From: a bacterium
GTDB taxonomy: Bacteria > Planctomycetota > UBA1135 > GCA-002686595
Assembly: GCA_024228395.1 (NCBI GenBank)
Contig: JAAETM010000519.1
Coordinates: 1 to 62,979 of the forward strand
DNA length: 62,979 bases
Reading direction: 5' to 3'
Shown here: positions 45,169-53,888 of the stretch, in pieces
Layout: each line of letters opens with the position of its first letter
How positions within the stretch are numbered: the first letter of the stretch is position 1
Position numbers and translations under genes: made by a program
The notes under the pieces: generated by a model
What the model was told of the DNA's origin: nothing
The model's input: only the letters and a program-made list of their open reading frames with translations
Databases searched by the model: none

Positions 45169-45603
45169 CTAGAAAAGGTGGGTGACGTACCGAATTAGGC
45201 CGTCGATGGCATCGTCGTAGCTCCAGCCCCTATTCTGCCGGAGGAGAATCGCCATGGCGGCCAGGATTAGGCTGTAGGCCGAAATAGCCACCAAATTGGC
45301 CACTAGGTAGGCCAAGAACCCCCTGCCCTTGCGTTTCGCATTGCGCACGGCACCCCGCGCTCCCGTCTGCAGGGACATCATTAGAAAATCCCGCTGAAGA
45401 CCGCCGGCCCGGGCCAGCAGCTCTGCGGATGTATCCATTTGATCCCCCACGTTCTCGAGGATTTCGTTCGCGCAGGTGTCCGCATCAAAACTCCCAGAAT
45501 GAACCGTTTCCTGCCAACGTTTCACCAGCTTACGATCGGGCAGTTTCTGTTCGATGCACAGGCCGGCCATGAGGCGGCGGGAGGCTTTCTTGGCTTGATC
45601 CAT
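45169..45603 (-). CDS. Small membrane protein of unknown function
   Basis: A 144-aa protein, helical and charged at the N-terminus (ASRRLMAGLCIEQKLPDRKL) with one hydrophobic stretch near residues 99-121 (LAYLVANLVAISAYSLILAA). I cannot assign it. It is divergent from rpoN and 135 bp upstream of the GGDEF-like gene. Confidence 0.55.
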   Translation of the reverse strand: MDQAKKASRRLMAGLCIEQKLPDRKLVKRWQETVHSGSFDADTCANEILENVGDQMDTSAELLARAGGLQRDFLMMSLQTGARGAVRNAKRKGRGFLAYLVANLVAISAYSLILAAMAILLRQNRGWSYDDAIDGLIRYVTHLF

Positions 45604-45822
45604 CTTGGAGGGCTGGCAAAGGCCAGATTAGGGGTTCGGTATGGGGGTGGGCCCCGCTCCAGCCTGAGACCATCGGCTGGCATGTCAAATGGGCGACCAC
45701 GATTATTGCGGTTTCATTTTAGGGCCTTGGCCCTACAACGCGCGACTCTGGAGCGGACAGATCCTATAATAGTAAGCAAGTCCAGTTACCGGCTTTCCGG
45801 TCCACCCTCCCCCACCCCTCAT

Positions 45823-47271
45823 TTGAAACTAGGTCTCCACCAAAGCGCGCGCCTGGAGCAGCGACTCATGCAGTCGCCCCAAATGATCCAGGCCATGCAG
45901 ATCCTGCAATTGGGGGCCCTGGATCTGGAGGGGCGAATTGAGCAGGAGCTGTTGGAGAACCCAGTTCTGGAGCAGCTCGAACAGCTTCCAACCAGTGGCG
46001 AGGAGAACAACAGGCCCGCAGAGGAGAAGAGCCGGGAACAGAAAGAGGAAGAGATCGGATCGGACTCCATGCATGACGCCGTGGAGTCGATGGAGTGGGA
46101 GTACGGAGAAGGTCGACGAGCCCCCCAATCCTCGCTGGACGGGGATCCCAAATACGAGGCTCTTCAGAATACGGCCGACACTCCGCACACCATGGCCGAA
46201 GCCCTGGCCGACCAGGCCATTTGGCTCGACCTCACCGAAGACGACCGCATCAAGCTCGACTTCATGCTTTGGTCCCTGGACGAACATGGTTACTTGCGCC
46301 AGGGCTTGACCCTGTTGGCGGAGCAAATGCAGGAAGCCCTTGGCAAACCCATCGACCGCATGCACCTGGCCAGCCTACTGGAGAGGTTGCGAAAGACCAC
46401 CCACCCGGCCTTGGGCGCCACCGACCTCAAGGATTGCCTCTCCCTCCAACTGGAAACCAAGCAAATCTCTGACCCGCTGCTCTGGGCGCTGATCGAAAAC
46501 CACTTGGATGACTTGCAGGCCAACCGCCTACCCCGTATCGCCAAAGTCACAGGAGCCGACCTGGAAGAAATCAAACTGGCCATTGGCGACCTGCGCCACC
46601 TGGACCCCTATCCCGGCACGGATTTCGGAGGCCAACCGGCCACCAATATCATCCCGGATGTGATGGTCGAAGAAATCGAAGGTGAATGGACCATTCGGCT
46701 GGCGCGCGATCGGGGTGAGCTATTGACTCTGAGCGCCGACTACCTGAGCCTCCTGAAAAAGAAGGACTCCGACAAGGAGGCCAAAACCTGGCTTCGCAAA
46801 AGGGCAGAACAGGCCACCTGGTTCATCGATGCACTCAAGCAACGGCAAAACACCCTGCAAAAGACCGCCTTGCGGATTTTCTCATACCAGGAGGACTTTC
46901 TGCGCCATGGCAAGGAAGCTCTCAAACCCCTGCGAATGCAAGAGGTTGCCGACGATCTGGGAGTGCACATTTCAACCATCAGTCGCACCGTCGCGGGAAA
47001 ATATGCCCAAACCCCCCTCGGCATCTTCCCCCTCAAATTCTTCTTCACCGGTGGAACCTCCACCGACACTGGCAACCAGACCAGTCAGGTCAGCGTGAAG
47101 GAACTTGTTCGCCGGGTGATCGCCGGAGAAGACAAACAGAGCCCCCTATCTGACGAAGCTCTGGCGAAGCATCTACAAACAAAAGAAGGCATCAAAATCG
47201 CTCGAAGAACAGTCACCAAGTACCGCAAAGCACTTGGGCTGCCGAGTTCCAGTGGACGCAAGCAGTATTAG
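45823..47271 (+). CDS. rpoN: RNA polymerase sigma-54 factor
   Basis: About 482 aa. The Gln-rich region I (LHQSARLEQRLMQSPQMIQAMQILQ), an acidic region II (~55-100), the core-binding region and the C-terminal RpoN box ARRTVTKYR are all present. The best start is TTG 45823, giving MKLGLHQSARLEQ like other RpoN N-termini. No strong ribosome-binding site is visible. Sigma-54 recognises -24/-12 promoters and needs the AAA+ activators found at 43075 and 55630. Confidence 0.93.
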   Translation: MKLGLHQSARLEQRLMQSPQMIQAMQILQLGALDLEGRIEQELLENPVLEQLEQLPTSGEENNRPAEEKSREQKEEEIGSDSMHDAVESMEWEYGEGRRAPQSSLDGDPKYEALQNTADTPHTMAEALADQAIWLDLTEDDRIKLDFMLWSLDEHGYLRQGLTLLAEQMQEALGKPIDRMHLASLLERLRKTTHPALGATDLKDCLSLQLETKQISDPLLWALIENHLDDLQANRLPRIAKVTGADLEEIKLAIGDLRHLDPYPGTDFGGQPATNIIPDVMVEEIEGEWTIRLARDRGELLTLSADYLSLLKKKDSDKEAKTWLRKRAEQATWFIDALKQRQNTLQKTALRIFSYQEDFLRHGKEALKPLRMQEVADDLGVHISTISRTVAGKYAQTPLGIFPLKFFFTGGTSTDTGNQTSQVSVKELVRRVIAGEDKQSPLSDEALAKHLQTKEGIKIARRTVTKYRKALGLPSSSGRKQY

Positions 47272-47376
47272 GTCAAGCCCACTCCCCTGGCCAGCTCCAT
47301 TTTTCGGCTGCCCTGGCGGGGGCCATGCCCTAGACTAAACTGCCGTCCGCCCCCCTTCCCCAATCACACTTCGAGA

Positions 47377-47946
47377 ATGAACGTCAAGGCCACCGAACTA
47401 CGCAAGGGCATGGTCCTCCAAATCAAGGGCCAACTGGTGCAGGTCACCGATTACAGCCACGCCACCCCAGGAAACTGGCGAGCCATCATCCAGGTCAAGA
47501 CCCGCAACCTAACCACCGGCCAGCAGACCAGCTTCCGACCGGCCGCAGGCGACTCCTTTGAGACTGCTTTTCTCGAACGCAAAAAGTGCCAGTATCTCTA
47601 TCAAGAGGCCAACGGAGACTACGTCTTCATGGATGGAGACACCTTCGAGCAGTACCCCATCCCTGCCGACTTGGTGGCTGACCGGATGGCCTTCGTCAAG
47701 GAGAGCGACGAGGTGGAATTGACATTCCACGAAACGACCCCGCTCGGGCTGGAACTCCCCACCAACGTGGTGCTCGAAGTGGCCGATGCCGAAATGGCTG
47801 TAAAAGGAAACTCTGCCACCGGCGTCAAGAAAGACGCGGTCCTGGAAACGGGGCACAAACTCAAGGTCCCCATGCACATTGGCGTTGGTGAAAAGATCAC
47901 GGTTAATACCGACACTGGCGAATTCGTCGGTCGCTCCAAGGAGTGA
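47377..47946 (+). CDS. efp: Elongation factor P with unusual loop
   Basis: A 189-aa protein with the three-domain EF-P layout. The N-terminal KOW-like domain has the loop PGNWRAIIQVKTRNL. Where classical EF-P has PGKGQA with the modified Lys, this has PGNWRA, so the usual lysinylation site is replaced by Asn 33. The C-terminal VADAEMAVKG and TGEFVGR segments fit the OB domains. It relieves ribosome stalling at polyproline. Confidence 0.85.
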   Translation: MNVKATELRKGMVLQIKGQLVQVTDYSHATPGNWRAIIQVKTRNLTTGQQTSFRPAAGDSFETAFLERKKCQYLYQEANGDYVFMDGDTFEQYPIPADLVADRMAFVKESDEVELTFHETTPLGLELPTNVVLEVADAEMAVKGNSATGVKKDAVLETGHKLKVPMHIGVGEKITVNTDTGEFVGRSKE

Positions 47947-48038
47947 CCGCGTCCTGTGGACAACACGTTTGGGAGCGTAGCCGAAACCGTCCGCGCTCTT
48001 TTATTGGCGCCCGGCGGCCACGGCTTGCCAACGACAGG

Positions 48039-49469
48039 CTAACGCCCCGGTTTGTAGTAGATTACCAGATCCAGGTCCCTCCCTTCCATGGGCAAGGAAA
48101 AGCGCTCCACCAGGCGGCAATCCCGGGCCAGGAATGCGCGCAACTCCTGACGGGGCCCGCGCTTCCAAAGGTCCAAGAAAGCAGGCCGGATCACAAGCCA
48201 AGTGGGGCGCACCGAACGGCGTGCACTTCGAAAATTTTGGGGCTGGGTACGATCATTCCAACCGACCGTTCTTGGGTGACGCACGTCGGTAAACCCGGGA
48301 TCCAGGTAGAAATCCCCCAGTCCGGCCTGCATGCCCAGAACCAAGTCATGTTCCGATCGATGATTCCACACATAATCGTACGCCTCCCTCCAGCGGGGTC
48401 GCTCCCCTTGCCGCACGGTTGAATACAACCCTATCTGCGCCAAGCTGGGTAACAGCAGCACGGCCACGTAGGCCAAGCGCACGCGGCGCGGCATTTGAAT
48501 GGAATCCAAGGGCCAAGTGGCCAACACCAGCATCCAAGGATGGAGTCCGAAAAGGTACTGGGCCGACACCATGCCGAACAATGAGAGAATGGCGATGCAG
48601 CAGGAGGTTGAGAGGACCACCGCCAATAGATATTGGCCGTGCTTTTGCCCTGCAAATACCGCATGCAACCCTCCGATCCAAAGGCCGACGCCGATGACGG
48701 GCGTCAGAAAAAACGCCGTGCTCTTGATCAGATGCAGAAAGCTGGACAGGCCGCCCAGCGCCCCTCCGCTTTGGTAGGTCCGGAAAGCCGACAACAAAGC
48801 GGGTCCCTGCCAAACCAGGGCGATGCAGGCTCCGCCCACGATCCACTTCAGTGGAACCAACAAGCGTTCCCTTTGGGTGGGATCCAGGGCATAAGCGCCC
48901 AAACCAAGTGCCATGCCAACAGCAACCACAGCCCCATGGGGATGAAAGAAGGACCCCGAACCCACCACGCAGAGGCCGATCAAAGTCTGGGGCCCATTGG
49001 CCCGCCGCAAACCCCGAAGAAAAATCCCGGTACCGAGCAATCCGATCCACTCGGTCATTGTGTAGCCCCGGGCCGTTTGGGACCAGTATTGCTGCCAGGA
49101 GCTTGCGGCCAAAAGCGCTGCAGCGACGCCCGCACGACGGGAACCGGCGATTGGCAGGAAGGCCCAATAGCATGTGGGGATCACCAGAAAACCCACTAAA
49201 GCGGGGAGAAAGCGCAGGCTCCACCCATCGATCTGCCCTCCCAGCACGTCCACAGTCCAACGAATCAGATGGTAACTGGCCTGATGGAACCTGCCCGGGG
49301 CCCCGTTCCAAGCATCCGAAACGGTCAGAGCTTCGTCATACCAGAGGCTCCACACGTCCAGATAAAGGAAGCGAAGCAAACCAATGCATAGGGCTGCAAC
49401 CAGCCAGGGGGCCACGCAATGGCGGGCTAGGAGGACTTGAATGGTACGTTGGTTGGTATCCTTGGGCAT
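48039..49469 (-). CDS. GT39-like membrane glycosyltransferase
   Basis: About 476 aa with many hydrophobic helices. The acidic loop LWYDEALTVSDAWNG near residue 35 is the ArnT/PMT-type DE motif for catalysis on the periplasmic side. The C-terminal ~120 residues are soluble. Start ATG 49469 removes a non-hydrophobic extension that another frame would add. It is probably part of the polysaccharide and glycosylation region that runs to the window end. Confidence 0.75.
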   Translation of the reverse strand: MPKDTNQRTIQVLLARHCVAPWLVAALCIGLLRFLYLDVWSLWYDEALTVSDAWNGAPGRFHQASYHLIRWTVDVLGGQIDGWSLRFLPALVGFLVIPTCYWAFLPIAGSRRAGVAAALLAASSWQQYWSQTARGYTMTEWIGLLGTGIFLRGLRRANGPQTLIGLCVVGSGSFFHPHGAVVAVGMALGLGAYALDPTQRERLLVPLKWIVGGACIALVWQGPALLSAFRTYQSGGALGGLSSFLHLIKSTAFFLTPVIGVGLWIGGLHAVFAGQKHGQYLLAVVLSTSCCIAILSLFGMVSAQYLFGLHPWMLVLATWPLDSIQMPRRVRLAYVAVLLLPSLAQIGLYSTVRQGERPRWREAYDYVWNHRSEHDLVLGMQAGLGDFYLDPGFTDVRHPRTVGWNDRTQPQNFRSARRSVRPTWLVIRPAFLDLWKRGPRQELRAFLARDCRLVERFSLPMEGRDLDLVIYYKPGR

Positions 49470-49577
49470 GACAACTTGAGCAGGGTTCCAAACCAGGACG
49501 AAGATGTCCAATGGGAAGTTTCCCCTGGCCCCAGTCAATACCTTGCGATCCCCGTTCCGGCTCCCCACAATCGAAGC

Positions 49578-49973
49578 ATGCTGTACCGCTCGCCCTTGGC
49601 TCTCATCTTCCTGCTCATCGTTTCCTGTAGCAGCACGCCCCCGGTCCATTTTTTCTCGTCGCCCCCGGGGGCCCGGATTGTGATCGATGGCGAGGACTCT
49701 GGATTCGTGACCCCCGCATCCTTGGATATCCGCAACAAGAACCACCGGACGGTCGAGTTTGTGATGCCTGGATACAATACGGTCGTCCGGAACCTTCGCA
49801 ACGGCGTGCGCCGGAAATACGTTTTCTACGGGGATTGGGTAGCGCACTACAACACATGGCGATTCCCCCTCTGGTTGAATCTGGGAGATTTTTTTCAGCA
49901 GCGCACCTTGCTCAAGGGTGAGCTACCCTCCCGACTATTCGTGCAAATGCAGCGGCAAGAACGGCGCCAGTGA
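49578..49973 (+). CDS. PEGA-domain lipoprotein
   Basis: A 131-aa protein with a lipoprotein signal (LIFLLIVSC). Residues ~22-75 form a PEGA domain (SSPPGARIVIDGEDSGFVTPASL). PEGA domains are usually on the outer face and bind wall or protein partners. The GTGA overlap couples it to gmhB-like translation. Confidence 0.7.
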   Translation: MLYRSPLALIFLLIVSCSSTPPVHFFSSPPGARIVIDGEDSGFVTPASLDIRNKNHRTVEFVMPGYNTVVRNLRNGVRRKYVFYGDWVAHYNTWRFPLWLNLGDFFQQRTLLKGELPSRLFVQMQRQERRQ

Positions 49974-50551
49974 ACGTCACTCTCCCAAGACGAGCGGTTT
50001 TTTTGGACCGTGACGGCACGCTCAACAAAGATGTGCACTATCTGAGCCGGGCCGGGGATTTCGAGTGGATCCCGGGCACGATCGATGGCTTGAAAGCCCT
50101 AAAGGATGCCGGGTGGGCTTTGGTAGTCATCACAAACCAAAGCGGAATTGCCCAGGGCAAACTCACCCACAAGGATCTGGAGGCCATCCATGGGCGGATG
50201 CTTTGCGACCTCAAAAAACAAGGCGTTGAATTGGACGGTGTTTACTACTGTCCGCACCACCCCAAACTAGGGGCCAAACCGGGGCCCTGCAATTGCCGCA
50301 AGCCTGAGCCAGGCTTGATTCAGCAAGCGGCAAGCGACTTGAATCTGGACCTTGCGAATAGCTGGATGGTTGGGGACTCGGTCCGTGACCTTCTTGCGGG
50401 GCACCAAATGGGGATGGCCTCGATTTTGGTACGCACTGGAAAAGGGTCCGCCCAGGAGGCCGAGCTCGAGGCGCATCCAAGCATCAACACACTAGTGGCT
50501 GAGGACATGGCACAGGCCGCAACTTGGATCCTCGCACGCCAAGAAAACTAA
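49970..50551 (+). CDS. gmhB: D-glycero-D-manno-heptose 1,7-bisphosphate phosphatase-like HAD enzyme
   Basis: A 193-aa HAD phosphatase. It shows FLDRDGTLNKD, VVITNQSGIAQG, the zinc-binding CPHHP...CNCRKPEPGL and VGDSVRDLLAG. These match GmhB, which makes heptose-1-phosphate for LPS core or S-layer glycan. Starts with GTG 49970. Together with LpxH it supports an LPS-type outer membrane, though the same enzyme serves S-layer glycans. Confidence 0.85.
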   Translation: MNVTLPRRAVFLDRDGTLNKDVHYLSRAGDFEWIPGTIDGLKALKDAGWALVVITNQSGIAQGKLTHKDLEAIHGRMLCDLKKQGVELDGVYYCPHHPKLGAKPGPCNCRKPEPGLIQQAASDLNLDLANSWMVGDSVRDLLAGHQMGMASILVRTGKGSAQEAELEAHPSINTLVAEDMAQAATWILARQEN

Positions 50552-50567
50552 GCAGGGCGATTGCCGC

Positions 50568-51599
50568 CTAAGGAAGCAGTCGCGACGCTGGGGTCGATAA
50601 CATGGTGGTCACCGAAAGCGGCAGTTTGCGCCAAGCCTCTTGCAACTTGTGGGTTTTTGGGTTGGAGGGGTTCAGGCTTGGCAATTCGGTATCCGTCACA
50701 AGGCGGTACCTGTAGTGCAAGTCCTGGGGCTCGAGGCCCTGGTGGACTTTGAAATTAAAGGCACCCGCTCCCTTGCGACTACGTCCCAGGTCAAAGGTCC
50801 GAATCCCCTGCTCTACCGCCCATTCCTTGAGCGCCATGTACTGGAAATTGGAAGCGGAGTATTGGCGATCCGCATTGTCCGCACTACCCGAATAATAAGC
50901 CAAGAGCTGATCGCGAAAGCGGAATGAAAGCACCGCTGAGAGCGGTTCACCCTCGCGGCGAACCTCGTGCACCACCGCATCCTGCCCAAAGCACTCCATC
51001 AGGGTCCGGAACCAGGTCAAAGGCAACGCCGGCGAACCTAGGCTGCGCTTGTTGCGATGGAACAAACGCACCATGTCGTCCAAATACCAGCGACCTTCCT
51101 CAAGCATCAAACCATGACGATTGCGACCCTTGCGAGCTTCAGCCCGAGCCTTTTTGGGCATTTCCTTCATTACTTGCTCGACCTCATCGGGCAGGTCCTG
51201 AATGAAGGTGGCGTAGAGGTCAGAGGCGGGTAGATCGAAACCAGGATCATGCTGGCAGCGCAATTCCAGACGTCCGGCGTTCATATCGATCGCTTGCTGT
51301 TCTGCAGCCCGAAACAGGGCGGCTTCCACATCCCGATCCCGACCAATGGGGCCCCCATACACCCCATAAGGAACGGATATCAGGTTGCGCTTGCGGCGCA
51401 GGCTCCGGCATATGGTCAGGGGCAGAACCCCCACAAGCTCATCGCCATCAAAAGCCAACCAATCCGTGCGCTTGTGCTTCATCACATCCTCCACGGCCTG
51501 GCCCCAGCCTGACAGGTGAAAGAATGTTCCCTTGGTCAGGGAACACACAAATTCGTTGCGTAGCCCGTCGTCGGTGGGTTTTGAAAGTCGAACCTGCAT
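50568..51599 (-). CDS. FemAB-like protein, XrtA/PEP-CTERM-associated type
   Basis: A 343-aa protein of the GNAT-fold FemAB/lipid II aminoacyltransferase superfamily, resembling the XrtA/PEP-CTERM-associated subgroup (ISVPYGVYGGP, NRHGLMLEEGRWYLDDMVRL, YYSGSADNADRQYSASNF, DLGRSRKGAGAFNFKVHQG). That subgroup occurs in exopolysaccharide loci with exosortase. No exosortase gene lies in the window. Start ATG 51599 (MQVRLSKP). The GT2 gene begins 8 bp upstream on the same strand. Confidence 0.78.
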   Translation of the reverse strand: MQVRLSKPTDDGLRNEFVCSLTKGTFFHLSGWGQAVEDVMKHKRTDWLAFDGDELVGVLPLTICRSLRRKRNLISVPYGVYGGPIGRDRDVEAALFRAAEQQAIDMNAGRLELRCQHDPGFDLPASDLYATFIQDLPDEVEQVMKEMPKKARAEARKGRNRHGLMLEEGRWYLDDMVRLFHRNKRSLGSPALPLTWFRTLMECFGQDAVVHEVRREGEPLSAVLSFRFRDQLLAYYSGSADNADRQYSASNFQYMALKEWAVEQGIRTFDLGRSRKGAGAFNFKVHQGLEPQDLHYRYRLVTDTELPSLNPSNPKTHKLQEAWRKLPLSVTTMLSTPASRLLP

Positions 51600-51607
51600 A
51601 AGAGCCT

Positions 51608-52594
51608 CTAGCGGTGAATACGATCGATCCGGTACTCCCGGATGTTGCGGGCCTGTGTAAAGACGACGATCTCTCCGACCAAGCCAAATCCAATCACCTG
51701 CAACCCCAGAACAGAAATGACAAGGCCAATCAAAAACAGGGGCGAGTGCATCGGTACCCCTTCGCTTCCAAACAGCTTGGCAAAAAATGGCCAAGCCCCC
51801 AGGCCTCCGCCGAGGACCACGCACGCTCCCCCCATCACTCCGAAGAAGCGCAGCGGTTTGTGGGTGAAGCCGGTCAAGAAGACCACACTGAGGATGTCCA
51901 ACGCACGCCGGACATAGGCTAGGGGGAGTGGTGAGCCATGTTCGCGCTCCTCCCGCAGGTGCCGCAGGGCAATCTCGTCCACCCGAAAACCACGCCGATA
52001 GGCCAGGATCGGGAGGTAACGGTACATGTTGCCGTAGATGGACAACTGTTCAATCACAGCCCGATTCATGAGCCGAACACTGCAGTTCAAATCCCGGAAC
52101 GGCGTGCTTGTCAGGACCCGAATCAACCAGTTGAAGGAACTCGATTGCCAGCGGTTGTATGTGGAGTCCACCCTTTTATCTCGCAAGCCGGTGGCCAAGT
52201 CCGCGCCCCCATCCAGGGACTTCAGCAATCTGTTCATGGATTCGGGGTCGACCTGAACATAGTCCGGGAGCGTGAGAAGGGCTTCCCCCTTGGCATGCTC
52301 GAAGGCACTGGCCAAACACACGGCCGCCCCAAACTTCCGGTGCAAGGCGATTGTACGGACCTGATCGCGGCTGCTCTCCTGCATTTCGAGGCCCTTCTTC
52401 CACGCCTCCCCCTTCACACCATCAAAAACCAAAATGGCTTCCCACTTCTTGCCGGCCCTTTCCAACACCCGTGCATGGGCTTGCACAACGGCCTCCACGT
52501 CGGCCTCTGCGGACTCGACGGGAACCACCATGGTGACATCCACCCCACCGGAACCAGGTCTCAAGGGCATCTCATTGGATTCTGTACCATTCAT
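51608..52594 (-). CDS. GT2 glycosyltransferase with C-terminal membrane anchor
   Basis: A 328-aa protein. The GT-A domain (VTMVVPVESAEADVEAVV, DYVQVDPESM in place of DADLQ-type DXD) is followed by two membrane helices and a short tail, as in DPM1/GtrB-like enzymes. The substituted DYVQVD pattern is unusual. It overlaps the next GT2 gene by ATGA, so both act together, probably on a polyprenyl phosphate at the inner membrane. Confidence 0.78.
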   Translation of the reverse strand: MNGTESNEMPLRPGSGGVDVTMVVPVESAEADVEAVVQAHARVLERAGKKWEAILVFDGVKGEAWKKGLEMQESSRDQVRTIALHRKFGAAVCLASAFEHAKGEALLTLPDYVQVDPESMNRLLKSLDGGADLATGLRDKRVDSTYNRWQSSSFNWLIRVLTSTPFRDLNCSVRLMNRAVIEQLSIYGNMYRYLPILAYRRGFRVDEIALRHLREEREHGSPLPLAYVRRALDILSVVFLTGFTHKPLRFFGVMGGACVVLGGGLGAWPFFAKLFGSEGVPMHSPLFLIGLVISVLGLQVIGFGLVGEIVVFTQARNIREYRIDRIHR

Positions 52595-53529
52595 TGGTTT
52601 CGATGCATGCTCATGGGGTCAAAAGATTTTGCATGGTGCAATCCGCTGATTCGAATCACAAGTTCAGCAAGCAGTCCAAGGAGCACAAAGAAAACCGTGC
52701 TCTGGACGAAAAGGGCCATCACAAACCAGGCGGTGTTTGGCTCCCATGCGCCGCTTACCCAAAGGACGAACACGATCGCTGCGATCAGACCGAAGGGTAA
52801 TGCGAGGGTGGCAAAGTACAAAAGAGGATTGCGCAGAAAGGTGGCCAACATCTTGATGTTGAACAAATCGAGGAACACTCGAAACGCGCGGCCGATGCCA
52901 TACTTGCTCACGCCGAATCGACGGGCCCTGTGGTTCACGACCATCTCGCTGATGCGAGCTCCACTGGCCACGGCCAAGGCCGGCAGAAAGCGATGCTGTT
53001 CTGCGTAGATCGGAAGATTGTCCAAAAGTTCGCGCCGATAAGCTTTGAGAGTGCAACCCGTGTCGTGGATGTCGGCACCTGTGATGCCAGCAATCATTCG
53101 GTTGGCGATCTTCGAAGGAAGTCGGCGCAAGACAAAGCCGTCTTCCCGTTTTTTGCGCCAGCCCACAACCAAATCCCAACCCTGCTCCAATCGTTCGACC
53201 AACTTTGGAATGTCCGCAGGATCGTTTTGGAGGTCCGCATCCAGGGTCAGAATGATCTTTCCTTGGCTCACCTCAAAACCAGCGGCCATGGCTGGGGTTT
53301 GACCGAAATTGCATGGAAACTGCACAACCACGGCCTCGGAATCCTCTTTTTGCAGTTCCAGCAGGACTTCAAGCGACTTGTCGGAAGAGTGATCATTGAC
53401 GTAAATGATCTCAAAGGAGCGATCCATGCTGCGCAGACTGGCCGTGAGTTCCCTGTGCAGAATCGGCAAGGACTCCTCTTCATTATAGACCGGTAGGACC
53501 ACAGATATCTCGGGGACTTGAACGGGCAT
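52591..53529 (-). CDS. GT2 glycosyltransferase of the DPM1/ArnC type
   Basis: About 312 aa. The GT-A core has ISVVLPVYNEEESL, NDHSSDKS and the DXD motif in LTLDADLQNDP. The HDTGCTLKAYRRE segment and the RRFGVSKYG segment are typical of polyprenyl-phosphate sugar transferases. Two C-terminal helices anchor it. Start ATG 53529; an in-frame TTG upstream adds a disordered leader. It is coupled to the shorter-motif GT2 gene and starts the operon 53529-50568. Confidence 0.83.
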   Translation of the reverse strand: MPVQVPEISVVLPVYNEEESLPILHRELTASLRSMDRSFEIIYVNDHSSDKSLEVLLELQKEDSEAVVVQFPCNFGQTPAMAAGFEVSQGKIILTLDADLQNDPADIPKLVERLEQGWDLVVGWRKKREDGFVLRRLPSKIANRMIAGITGADIHDTGCTLKAYRRELLDNLPIYAEQHRFLPALAVASGARISEMVVNHRARRFGVSKYGIGRAFRVFLDLFNIKMLATFLRNPLLYFATLALPFGLIAAIVFVLWVSGAWEPNTAWFVMALFVQSTVFFVLLGLLAELVIRISGLHHAKSFDPMSMHRNQ

Positions 53530-53888
53530 GTATGCGTGGGCCTGATGTGGCGCGCAGCTGGAGGTTGAACCGGCCGGGTTTGGACTTGGACCGGATCTTT
53601 CGCTATCGGAGGACAAAAGGATAGGTCCACAGGAATTGTTTTCTCGCGATGGGGCGAACCTTCACCAGGCCCCCTCCACGTTCGGCACCATTCCCTCCAA
53701 TGGGACAGGCTTGGTCGGGGTTGGGCCGAACCCAAATCGGGATGGAATGCCCATACGAAGGTCCAGGTGGGTTCTCCAAGGGCAAATCTAGCCCCTCACG
53801 GCCCATGCGCCATGCGCCCATTGCCTTACTCGGGTGAGAGCCCAGGCACTTGCTGGTTGTGATTGCCTACCCGGGCTATCTTACTTGC

